Of a stretch of 64,000 bases of DNA, positions 45,210-53,322 are shown one piece after another. The DNA is from Azospirillum brasilense (lineage in GTDB: Bacteria; Pseudomonadota; Alphaproteobacteria; Azospirillales; Azospirillaceae). The DNA lies in assembly GCF_008365405.1 (NCBI RefSeq), contig NZ_QOKV01000001.1:753333-817332 (forward strand). The letters are read 5' to 3'. The stretch's first letter is position 1; the number at the start of each line of letters is the position of its first letter. The translations under genes and the position numbers were made by a program. The notes beneath the pieces were generated by a model. It was not told where the DNA came from and did not search any database. It saw only the letters and a program-made list of their open reading frames with translations.

Positions 45210-46508
45210 TCAGGCATCCTCAGCCAGCCGCAGGCCGGTGAAGGACAGGCGGGACTCTGGCCGCAGGTAATGCCGGGTCGTCGGGTTGGCGTGGTCGAAG
45301 GGGGTGACGCAGCTGCCGCCCCGCAACACCATGCGGTTGATCATGAAGCGGCCATGGACGGCCTCGTCCACCCCGTCGGGCAGGCGGTAGCCGGGGTAGG
45401 GGACGAAGGGGCTGCGCGTCCATTCCCACACGTCGCCGAACAACTGCCAGGGGCCGTCGCCGTGGCAGGTGCTGGGGCGCGGGTGGCGGTGGCCGGTGCC
45501 CAGCAGGTTGCCCATGCTGTCGCAACGGGAGGCGAGCGCTTCCCATTCGGCCTCATCCGGCAGGCGCTTGCCCGCCCAGCGGGCGAAGGCGTCCGCCTCG
45601 AACCAGCTGACATGGCAGACCGGCTCAGCGGGATCGAGCGGGCGCATGCCGTAGAGCGTGAAGATCTGCCACGCGCCGTCGCGCCATTCCCAATAGAGCG
45701 GGGCCTGCCACCCCTCGGTCTGCACCGCTTCCCAGCCGTCGGCGAGCCAGAGCGCGCGCTTCGCGTAGCCGCCATCCTCGATGAACTCGCGGAAGGCACC
45801 GCAGGACACCGGCAGGACGGCGAGGCGGAAGGGTTGCAGATGGACGCGGTGGCGCGGCCCCTCATGGTCGAACCCGGCCCCGGCGTCTGTCAGCCCAATC
45901 TCGACGAGGCCGCCCTCATGCTCGATCCACCGTTCCGGCTGCGGCGGTGTCGGAACGGCCTGCGGCGGCTGGTCGTAGGCGGGGCGCAGCGGGTTGCTCC
46001 AGAAGGCGTGCTTGATGTGGGTCAGCAGCCGTTCCTGGTGGCGCCGCTCGTGCGTGATCCCGACGATCACACGATCGGCGATCTCCGGCAGGTCCGCCTC
46101 GTCGGCCTGGTTCAGCAGATGCAGCACCGCGGCGTTCACATGGTCGCGGTAGCGCATCACCTCCGCCGCGTTGGGCCGGGAGAGCAGGCGCAGGGTGGGG
46201 GAGGGAAGCTGGTGGCTGCCGAAGCGGTCGTCGCGCGCGGCGAACAGGGTCAGGAAGGCCGGGTCGAAGGGGCGGTAGCCGGGGTTGCAGGGCACCAGGA
46301 CGGTGGTTTCGAACAGCCACGTCGTGTGGGCGAGGTGCCATTTGGCCGGCGCGCCGTCGGCCACCGACTGGACCATCAGGTCCTCGGGCGACAAGGGAGC
46401 CGCGAGTTCAGCGGTGCGGGCGCGGACTTTTTGGAAACGGGTGGAAAGGGCTTGGCGAAGGGCGTCGCCGGACGGCTGGGCATGCGTGGCGAGATGGGTG
46501 TCGGGCAC
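45210..46508 (-). CDS. egtB: Ergothioneine biosynthesis protein EgtB
   Basis: An iron-dependent sulfoxide synthase that joins hercynine to a thiol (gamma-glutamylcysteine or cysteine). The protein has 432 residues. The N-terminal DinB-like bundle provides iron ligands H61 (KWHLAHTTW) and the HxxxHxE motif (HERRHQE, about H153 and H157). A C-terminal FGE-sulfatase-type domain follows (GGLVEIG, VCHVSWFEADAFARWAGKRLPDEAEWE, FGDVWEWTRSPF, LRGGSCVTP). The start is GTG 46508, with GGGAGG seven bases before it; the frame runs on to 46790 without support. The partner methyltransferase gene egtD is not in the window. Confidence 0.94.
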   Translation of the reverse strand: MPDTHLATHAQPSGDALRQALSTRFQKVRARTAELAAPLSPEDLMVQSVADGAPAKWHLAHTTWLFETTVLVPCNPGYRPFDPAFLTLFAARDDRFGSHQLPSPTLRLLSRPNAAEVMRYRDHVNAAVLHLLNQADEADLPEIADRVIVGITHERRHQERLLTHIKHAFWSNPLRPAYDQPPQAVPTPPQPERWIEHEGGLVEIGLTDAGAGFDHEGPRHRVHLQPFRLAVLPVSCGAFREFIEDGGYAKRALWLADGWEAVQTEGWQAPLYWEWRDGAWQIFTLYGMRPLDPAEPVCHVSWFEADAFARWAGKRLPDEAEWEALASRCDSMGNLLGTGHRHPRPSTCHGDGPWQLFGDVWEWTRSPFVPYPGYRLPDGVDEAVHGRFMINRMVLRGGSCVTPFDHANPTTRHYLRPESRLSFTGLRLAEDA

Positions 46509-46684
46509 GGGGGAACCTCCCTGCGGGAGCGGGTTTTTCCGCGGCGGGAACGGCGCGGGGACGCGCCCGGACTCCGCCGGAGAAACAACAGGGCCATTGT
46601 GCCGCATGGCCCGACCATCCTGGGTGGCGCATCGGAGGAGGGCTTTCTCCGAATTCGCGCATAACACCCGCGGTGGGGTTGTGG

Positions 46685-47281
46685 TTATGCGTCCACCACC
46701 AGATGCGGACGGAAGGCGCCTTCGAGTGTCAGAAGCAGGCGCAGATACACGGCAACACGCCGGGATGTCGTCGTGCGCTGTTCCAGGCAATCGCGGAGCT
46801 GGTTGGCGAGCGCCACGTTTTCCGCCGTCTGTCCTGGCGGAAGCGCGGGGTTTGTCGGCGCCGCCATGTCGACGATGTGGTCATGGTCGACCGGATGGGC
46901 CGCGACGGCCTTTTCGAGGAGCGCCGCCGCGATGCGTTCGATGTCCTGATCCGCCGGCGGCGGCTGGGCGAGGTTGGGGGCGAGATGGGGCGGCGGACGA
47001 CGGTTGGCGAGCTGCGCGCGCAGATTTTGCTTGATGCGCGCCCGCTGCCCGGCGTTCAGCGTGTCCAGCTCATCGATCTCGTCGAACAGCAGGTCGTAGA
47101 GGCGCCGCCGCTTGTGGTTGGCTTCGTCCTGGTCGCGGCGTTCCTGCTGCTCGCGCTCCTGCTGTTGCAGGTCCTGCCGATTCTGTCGCCGCTGCTTGCG
47201 GTCGGTCGCGCTGCCGGTGCGCTCCACCACGCCGGCCGAGCGGACCAGAGGTTCCGAGCGTCCGATCGAACCGTCGGTCAT
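46685..47281 (-). CDS. Hypothetical Gln/Arg-rich protein
   Basis: A 198-residue soluble protein. Residues about 25-65 are a long run rich in Gln, Arg, Glu and Asp (NRQDLQQQEREQQERRDQDE), probably coiled coil or disordered. Charged helices follow (LLFDEIDELDTLNAGQRARI), then a Pro-rich linker and a helical C-terminus. ATG 47281 follows GGAGG by six bases, and a GTG four codons earlier is the alternative. I do not recognise the family. It is upstream of egtB on the same strand with a 176-base gap, so co-transcription is uncertain. It is divergent from the enoyl-CoA hydratase gene. Confidence 0.6.
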   Translation of the reverse strand: MTDGSIGRSEPLVRSAGVVERTGSATDRKQRRQNRQDLQQQEREQQERRDQDEANHKRRRLYDLLFDEIDELDTLNAGQRARIKQNLRAQLANRRPPPHLAPNLAQPPPADQDIERIAAALLEKAVAAHPVDHDHIVDMAAPTNPALPPGQTAENVALANQLRDCLEQRTTTSRRVAVYLRLLLTLEGAFRPHLVVDA

Positions 47282-47378
47282 GGCGACCTCCACGGCTAAT
47301 GGCTGGGACTGTTCAGTGTACCAACTGTCGCGATTCTGTCAAGGTGACGCTTTGGCGTGCGGCGCAGGCCCGGTTTCA

Positions 47379-47395
47379 GGTGAGCGTTGCTCACC
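47379..47395. promoter_or_regulatory. Dyad GGTGAGC-GTT-GCTCACC
   Basis: A perfect 7-bp inverted repeat with a 3-base centre, in the divergent promoter region 85 bases upstream of the enoyl-CoA hydratase gene. It could be an operator (for example for a TetR- or GntR-type protein) or a hairpin. The regulator is unknown. Confidence 0.4.
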
Positions 47396-47479
47396 CGAAC
47401 ACGCGGCGTACTCGTTTGCCAGGAGCGTGGCTCGGGCTCGACAGTGGGGCATCCCGAACGCAGGAAAAAGGAACGCGCC

Positions 47480-48259
47480 ATGCCCTACACCGACCCCGCC
47501 AACCCCGTGCTGTGCGTCACCGCCGGCGGAATCGCCACCCTCACCCTGAACCGGCCCGAGAAGCTGAACGCCATCAGCACGGCGTTGGCCGCCGCGATGC
47601 TCGACACGCTGGACGCGCTGGAGGCCGACGCGGCGGTGCGGGCGGTCGTCGTCACCGGCGCCGGGGAGCGGGCCTTCTCCGCCGGGGCGGACATAGCGGA
47701 ATTCACCCAGGCCGTCCGGCGTGGACCGGAGGCGGCGGTGCGGGCGTTCCGGCCCGGCCAGACGCTGTGCGCGCGGATCGAGTCCTTCCCCAAGCCCATC
47801 ATCGCCGCGGTCAACGGCATCTGCTACGGCGGCGGCTGCGAAATCCTGGAGGCCGCCCACCTCGCCGTCGCCAGCGAGCGGGCGACCTTCTCCAAGGCGG
47901 AGATCAAGCTCGGCATGATGCCGACCTTCGGCGGGACGCAGCGGCTTCCCCGCAACGCCGGGCGCAAGCGGGCGTTGGAATGGTTGCTGACCGGCGACGC
48001 CTTCCCGCCGGCGACGGCGCTGGCGGTGGGGCTGGTCAATCAGGTGGTGGCCCACGACGCCCTGCTGCCCGCAGCCTTCGAACTGGCTGGGCGGATCGTC
48101 CGGCATTCCCCGGCCGCGGTGTCCGGCATTCTGGGGGCGGTGACCCGCGGGCTGAACATGACCATCGGCGAAGGGCTGGCGGTGGAAACCGAGCGCTTCG
48201 CCCGGCTGGCGCCGGGGGCGGACCTGCGCGACGGGCTGGAGGCGTGGCTGGCGCGCTGA
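47480..48259 (+). CDS. Enoyl-CoA hydratase/isomerase family protein
   Basis: A 259-residue crotonase. It has the CoA/oxyanion-hole segments ERAFSAGADIAEF and NGICYGGGCEILEAAHLAVAS, and the active-site region AEIKLGMMPTFGGTQRLPR with acidic residues on both sides (AEIK and ALEW), as expected for hydratases. A C-terminal helical domain follows. ATG 47480 has AAGGAA upstream; an extension to 47387 lacks support. The reaction is probably hydration of 2-enoyl-CoA in beta-oxidation or a related pathway. The exact substrate cannot be read, and no other fatty-acid gene is adjacent. Confidence 0.9.
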   Translation: MPYTDPANPVLCVTAGGIATLTLNRPEKLNAISTALAAAMLDTLDALEADAAVRAVVVTGAGERAFSAGADIAEFTQAVRRGPEAAVRAFRPGQTLCARIESFPKPIIAAVNGICYGGGCEILEAAHLAVASERATFSKAEIKLGMMPTFGGTQRLPRNAGRKRALEWLLTGDAFPPATALAVGLVNQVVAHDALLPAAFELAGRIVRHSPAAVSGILGAVTRGLNMTIGEGLAVETERFARLAPGADLRDGLEAWLAR

Positions 48260-48391
48260 ATCAAGCTCCTTCCGGGGGATCGTCCGGCATTTCGGTTTGC
48301 GCGGGGGCGTGCCGGTGTGCAGGATGCGGGGGTGGATGTGGACCGCTCCGCCCCCTATCTTCCGGGGCCGGGGCTTTTTGGCGTGGATGGC

Positions 48392-48694
48392 ATGAGCGAC
48401 GAGAACACCCTGTCCGAGAGCGGCGAATCCCTGGAAAACCGGCGCAAGCGGCTGCGCTTCCGGTCGTGGCACCGCGGCATGCGCGAGATGGACCTGCTGA
48501 TCGGCAGCTTCGCCGACGCCCATGTCCCGGAGTTCGACCACGCGCAGCTCGACCGCTACGAGGCGCTGCTCGAACTCAGCGACCCCGACCTCTACAACTG
48601 GTACGCCGGGCGTGAGCCGCTACCCGCCGAGCATGACACCGACGTCATGCAGCTGTTGACCCAGTTCCGCTACACGCCCCGTCAGGGGTCCTGA
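48392..48694 (+). CDS. sdhE: FAD assembly factor SdhE
   Basis: A 100-residue DUF339/SDHAF2-type protein that helps attach FAD covalently to succinate dehydrogenase. The signature RSWHRGMREMDLLIGSF includes the essential RG-x-x-E (R28, G29, E32). The second half, LDRYEALLELSDPDLYNWY, is also typical. It lies 10 bases upstream of mfd. In many alphaproteobacteria sdhE sits between recG and mfd; here recG is 14 kb away. ATG 48392 begins the conserved domain. Confidence 0.93.
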   Translation: MSDENTLSESGESLENRRKRLRFRSWHRGMREMDLLIGSFADAHVPEFDHAQLDRYEALLELSDPDLYNWYAGREPLPAEHDTDVMQLLTQFRYTPRQGS

Positions 48695-48704
48695 GGCCCG
48701 ATCC

Positions 48705-51700
48705 TTGCCCAGCTTCGAACAGTTGCAGCCGGGACGCTCCGGCCGCCTTCTGGTCGGCGGCGCCCCCGCCGGTCATGACGCCCGCGTCCTCGCCGACCTC
48801 GCCAAGCGGGCGGGGAGTGCCGGACTTCTCCACGTCGCGCTCGACGACACCCGCGCCGCCCAGCTGGCGGAGGCGCTGGCCTTCTTCGCGCCGTCGCTGG
48901 AGGTGCAGGTCTTCCCGGCCTGGGACTGCCTGCCCTACGACCGGGTGTCGCCCAACGGCGGCATCGTGGCGAAGCGCATCGACACGCTGACCCGCCTGCT
49001 GGCGCGCAAGGCGGACGCGGCGCCGCTGGTCGTGCTGACCACCGTCAACGCCATGGTGCAGAAGGTGCCGCCCCGCGCCGCCTTCCGCGACGCGGTGTTC
49101 TCGGCGAAGCTGCGCGACCGGATCGATTTGGAGAAGCTGCAGCGCTATCTGGCCGGCAACGGCTACACCCGCGCCCAGACGGTGCGCGAACCGGGCGAGT
49201 TCGCCGTCCGCGGCGGCATCGTCGACCTGTTCCCGCCGGGCACCGACGAGCCGCTGCGCCTCGACCTGTTCGGCGACGAGCTGGAGGCCGTGCGCAGCTT
49301 CGACCCGATGTCGCAGCGCACCACCGACAAGCGCGACGGCATCGACCTGAAGCCGATGTCCGAGGTCTTCCTGGACGAGGCCGGCATCGCCCGCTTCCGC
49401 TCCGGCTACCGCGAGCTGTTCGGCGCCGTCACCGACGACGATCCGCTCTACGAAGCGATCAGCGCCGGGCGCAAGTACGGCGGCATGGAGCATTGGCTGC
49501 CGCTGTTCCACGAGACGATGGAATCGCTGCTGGCCTACATGCCCAAGGCCATCCTGTCGCTGGACCATCAGGCGACGGAGTCGCGCGATTCGCGAATCGC
49601 GCAGGTGGTGGACTTCCACGGCTCCCGCGAGAGCATGATCGTCATCGAGAAGCGGACGGGCTCGCCGGTCTACAAGCCGGTGCCGGTCGGCATGATGTTC
49701 CTCGACGCGCAGGCCTGGGACGACCTGTTCGCCGCCCACGCCGTGGCGCAGCTCCAGCCCTTCGGCACGCCGCCGGGCATCAAGGGCACGCTGGACGCCG
49801 GCGGGCGCCGCGGCCACGACTTCGCCGAGGAGCGGGCGCGGCCCGACGTGAACGTCTTCGAGGCGGTGAAGGACCACATCCGTGCCCTGCGCGCCGACGG
49901 GCGGCGCGTGCTGGTGGCCGGCTATTCCGCGGGGTCGCGCGACCGGCTGATGACGGTGCTGGGCGACCACGGCATTCCGGGGCTGGAGCCGGCGGAGAGC
50001 ATCGAGGACGTCCGCCGCTTTGACCGCCACGTCATCGGCATGATCGTGCTGGGGATGGAGCACGGCTTCACCTCCGCCGACATGGCCGTCATCACCGAGC
50101 AGGACATCCTCGGCGACCGCCTCGTCCGCCCGGCGGCGAAGAAGAAGCGCAAGGCCGCCAACTTCATCGCCGAATACACGGCGCTGGCCTCCGGCGATCT
50201 CGTGGTGCACATGGACCACGGCATCGGGCGCTACGACGGGCTGGAGACGCTGGAGGTGTCCGGCGCCCCCCACGACTGCCTGCGGCTGATCTACGAGGGG
50301 GGCGACAAGCTCTACGTCCCCGTCGAGAACATCGAGGTGCTGACCCGCTACGGGTCGGAGGACGCGCACGCGCAGCTCGACAAGCTGGGCGGGGCCGGCT
50401 GGCAGGGCCGCAAGGCCCGCGTCAAGAAGCGCCTGAAGGACATGGCCGAGGCGCTGCTGAAGATCGCCGCCGAGCGCATGCTGAAGAAGGCCGACCCGGT
50501 CTACACGCCGGAGGGCGTCTATCAGGAATTCGCCGCCCGCTTCCCCTACCCGGAGACGGACGACCAGTTGAAGGTCATCGAGGAGGTCTTCACCGACCTT
50601 GGTTCGGGCCGCCCGATGGACCGGCTGGTCTGCGGCGATGTCGGCTTCGGCAAGACGGAGGTGGCGCTGCGCGCCGCCTTCCTCGTCGCCATGAGCGGCC
50701 AGCAGGTTGCCGTGGTGGTGCCGACCACGCTGCTGGCGCGGCAGCACTTCAAGACCTTCACGACGCGGTTTGCGGGTTTGCCGCTGCGCGTCGTCCAGCT
50801 GTCGCGCATGGTGACGCCCAAGGAGCAGACCAAGGTCAAGCAGGAGCTGACGGAGGGCACCGCCGACATCGTGATCGGCACCCACGCGCTGCTCGGCAAG
50901 GGCGTTCAGTTCAAGCAGCTCGGCATGGTCATCGTCGACGAGGAGCAGCATTTCGGCGTGAAGCAGAAGGAGCGGCTGAAGGAGCTGCGCGCCGACGTGC
51001 ACGTCCTGACGCTGACCGCCACGCCGATCCCGCGCACGCTCCAGATGGCACTAAGCGGCGTGCGCGAGCTGTCGCTGATCGCCACCCCGCCGGTGGACCG
51101 TCTGGCGGTACGCACCTTCGTGCTGCCCTACGACCCGGTGGTGGTGCGCGAGGCGATCCTGCGCGAGCATTACCGGGGCGGCCAGACCTTCTACGTCTGC
51201 CCACGCGTGGAGGACCTGCCCAAGGTCGCCGAGCGGGTGCGGGAACTGGTCCCCGAGGTCAAGATCGTCACCGCCCACGGCCAGATGCCGGCCAGCGAGC
51301 TGGAGGAGGTGATGACCGCCTTCGACGAGGGCAAGTTCGAGGTGCTGCTCGCCACCAACATTATCGAGAGCGGCATCGACATCCCCAACGCCAACACGCT
51401 GATCGTGCACCGGGCGGACATGTTCGGTCTGGCCCAGCTCTACCAGATCCGCGGGCGCGTCGGCCGGTCGAAGGTGCGCGGCTACGCCTACCTGACCTAC
51501 GCGCCGAACAAGCCGCTGACCGGCACGGCGCAGCAGCGGCTGCACGTCATCGAGACGCTGGACAGCCTGGGCGCCGGTTTCCAGCTGGCCAGCCACGACA
51601 TGGACATCCGCGGCGCCGGCAATCTGCTGGGCGAGGAGCAGTCGGGCCACGTCAAGGAGGTCGGCGTCGAGCTGTACCAGCACATGCTGGAGGAGGCCGT

Positions 51701-52331
51701 CGCCAACGCCCGCGCCGGCATGGACGGGCAGGTTCCGAGCGGCGCGGAGGACCAGCCCTGGACCCCGCAGATCAACCTGGGCACCCCGGTCCTGATCCCG
51801 GAGGAGTATGTCCCCGACCTGACGGTGCGCCTGTCGCTCTACCGCCGCATCGCCGATCTGGTGGACCGGGCGGAGATCGACGGCTTCGCGGCGGAGCTGA
51901 TCGACCGCTTCGGCAAGCTGCCGGGCGAGGTGGAAAACCTGCTCGACGTCGTCACCATCAAGCAGCTCTGCCGGCAGGCGGGGGTGGAGCGGGTGGACGC
52001 CGGGCCGAAGGGCGCCGTGTTGACCTTCCGCAACAACAGCTACGCCGAGCCGGCCAAGCTGCTGACCTACATCAGCCAGCAGATCAGCCTGATGAAGCTG
52101 CGGCCCGACCACAAGCTGGTCTACACCCGCGAATGGACCGACGAGGCCCAGCGGGTGCGCGGCGTCAACCGGTTGATGAGCGATCTCGCCCAGATGGCCG
52201 GCGGCGGGGCTGTGCCGAAGGGCGAGGCGCCTCCGCCTCCGCCGCCCCCGCCTCCGCCGCGTCCCAGCGCGCTGAAGGCCGGGTCCAAGTTCGGCCGGAA
52301 CATCCCCTCGCGTCCCTTCGGGCGGCGCTGA
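48705..52331 (+). CDS. mfd: Transcription-repair coupling factor
   Basis: Removes RNA polymerase stalled at DNA damage and recruits UvrA. 1208 residues. The N-terminal UvrB-like region is followed by the RNA-polymerase interaction domain (GDLVVHMDHGIGRYDGLE, near residue 497). The translocase has Walker A GDVGFGKTE near 645, DEEQHFGV near 744, TATPIPRT and a second RecA lobe (TNIIESGIDIPNANT, QIRGRVGRS). The C-terminal D7 domain ends in an unusual tail with ten consecutive prolines and a basic end (FGRNIPSRPFGRR). The start is TTG 48705 after TGAGG. Confidence 0.96.
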   Translation: MPSFEQLQPGRSGRLLVGGAPAGHDARVLADLAKRAGSAGLLHVALDDTRAAQLAEALAFFAPSLEVQVFPAWDCLPYDRVSPNGGIVAKRIDTLTRLLARKADAAPLVVLTTVNAMVQKVPPRAAFRDAVFSAKLRDRIDLEKLQRYLAGNGYTRAQTVREPGEFAVRGGIVDLFPPGTDEPLRLDLFGDELEAVRSFDPMSQRTTDKRDGIDLKPMSEVFLDEAGIARFRSGYRELFGAVTDDDPLYEAISAGRKYGGMEHWLPLFHETMESLLAYMPKAILSLDHQATESRDSRIAQVVDFHGSRESMIVIEKRTGSPVYKPVPVGMMFLDAQAWDDLFAAHAVAQLQPFGTPPGIKGTLDAGGRRGHDFAEERARPDVNVFEAVKDHIRALRADGRRVLVAGYSAGSRDRLMTVLGDHGIPGLEPAESIEDVRRFDRHVIGMIVLGMEHGFTSADMAVITEQDILGDRLVRPAAKKKRKAANFIAEYTALASGDLVVHMDHGIGRYDGLETLEVSGAPHDCLRLIYEGGDKLYVPVENIEVLTRYGSEDAHAQLDKLGGAGWQGRKARVKKRLKDMAEALLKIAAERMLKKADPVYTPEGVYQEFAARFPYPETDDQLKVIEEVFTDLGSGRPMDRLVCGDVGFGKTEVALRAAFLVAMSGQQVAVVVPTTLLARQHFKTFTTRFAGLPLRVVQLSRMVTPKEQTKVKQELTEGTADIVIGTHALLGKGVQFKQLGMVIVDEEQHFGVKQKERLKELRADVHVLTLTATPIPRTLQMALSGVRELSLIATPPVDRLAVRTFVLPYDPVVVREAILREHYRGGQTFYVCPRVEDLPKVAERVRELVPEVKIVTAHGQMPASELEEVMTAFDEGKFEVLLATNIIESGIDIPNANTLIVHRADMFGLAQLYQIRGRVGRSKVRGYAYLTYAPNKPLTGTAQQRLHVIETLDSLGAGFQLASHDMDIRGAGNLLGEEQSGHVKEVGVELYQHMLEEAVANARAGMDGQVPSGAEDQPWTPQINLGTPVLIPEEYVPDLTVRLSLYRRIADLVDRAEIDGFAAELIDRFGKLPGEVENLLDVVTIKQLCRQAGVERVDAGPKGAVLTFRNNSYAEPAKLLTYISQQISLMKLRPDHKLVYTREWTDEAQRVRGVNRLMSDLAQMAGGGAVPKGEAPPPPPPPPPPRPSALKAGSKFGRNIPSRPFGRR

Positions 52332-52335
52332 GGCG

Positions 52336-53319
52336 ATGAGCAAGGATAGCGGTCCGAGAGACATCGGGCCCAAGGACAAGGGCTTGGCTAAGGCCCTGGC
52401 GCTTGGCGGCGATCGGCGGGCCTTCGGCAACATTCCCACGGTGGCGGAGGCGGTGGCCGCCGACCCCGCCCGGCTGCCGGAACTGGTGGCCTGCCTGTTC
52501 GACGGCGACGCCGGGGTGCGGATGCGCGCCGCCGACGCCTTGGACCGGGTGTCGCGCGGCGACGCCCGCCCGCTGGACGCCTTCGCCGACCGGCTGCTGA
52601 CCGAGGGGGCGGCGATCGAGCAGGCCGAGGTGCGCTGGCATCTGGCGGCGATCCTGCCGCGCCTGACCCTGACCGGGGAGCAGCGCGAGCGGGTGGTGGC
52701 GCTTCTGGAGGGCTGGTTCGAGAACCGGGCCAGCCGGATCGTGCAGAGCGCCGCGCTTCAGGCCATGGTCGATCTGGCGGCGGACGATCCGGAGCTTCGC
52801 CCGGTCGCGGCGGACATGCTGGGCCGGGCCATGCGCTCGCGCATTCCGTCGCTGGCCGCGAGGGCCAAGCGCATCCTGAAGCCGTTCGAGGTGGACCGAG
52901 CCACGCTGGACGCCGCCCTGCTGCCGGAGACCAAGCCGCTGACCCTGTCGGTGCTGCCCGACCGGCTGGCGGTGGCGCGGCTGGCGCCGGGGGACGGGAT
53001 GCCGATGTGGCTCGACTGGACCGACCCGCTGGTCAGCGCCACCCGCACGGGGGAGGAGCTGTCGATCCTCTGCCGCGAATCCCGCGTGCCGGACGGGGTG
53101 ACGGCGGAACGTGGCTGGCGCGCCTTCAAGGTGGAGGGGCCGCTGGACTTCTCCCTGTTCGGCGTGCTGGCGCGCATCGCCGTGCCGCTGGCCCAGGCGC
53201 GGGTGCCGATCTTCGCCATGTCCACCTACGACACCGATTACGTGCTGGTGCGTGACGAGGACGTGGAGCGCGCGGCCGACGCGCTGAAGCGCGTCTGCAC
53301 CGTCGTGGCGCCCTCCTGA
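52336..53319 (+). CDS. HEAT-repeat-like protein fused to a CASTOR/ACT-type domain
   Basis: A 327-residue protein. Residues about 30-190 are helical repeats of HEAT/armadillo type (LVACLFDGDAGVRMRAADAL, RIVQSAALQAMVDLAADDP, SRIPSLAARAKRILKPF). Residues about 200-325 match the small ACT-domain proteins that often stand alone: LTLSVLPDRLAVARL, LSILCRESRVPDGV, GWRAFKVEGPLDFSLFGVLA, PIFAMSTYDTDYVLVRDEDVERA. ACT domains bind amino acids or similar small ligands. It starts 4 bases after mfd, so it is probably cotranscribed. Each half is recognisable, but the joint function is unknown. Confidence 0.78.
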   Translation: MSKDSGPRDIGPKDKGLAKALALGGDRRAFGNIPTVAEAVAADPARLPELVACLFDGDAGVRMRAADALDRVSRGDARPLDAFADRLLTEGAAIEQAEVRWHLAAILPRLTLTGEQRERVVALLEGWFENRASRIVQSAALQAMVDLAADDPELRPVAADMLGRAMRSRIPSLAARAKRILKPFEVDRATLDAALLPETKPLTLSVLPDRLAVARLAPGDGMPMWLDWTDPLVSATRTGEELSILCRESRVPDGVTAERGWRAFKVEGPLDFSLFGVLARIAVPLAQARVPIFAMSTYDTDYVLVRDEDVERAADALKRVCTVVAPS

Positions 53320-53322
53320 CCG

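Noticed and set aside
48645..51002. A 785-codon minus-strand frame opposite mfd
   Set aside because: It lies opposite well-conserved Mfd domains, and its product is a Leu/Ala/Arg/His-rich shadow with no domain.
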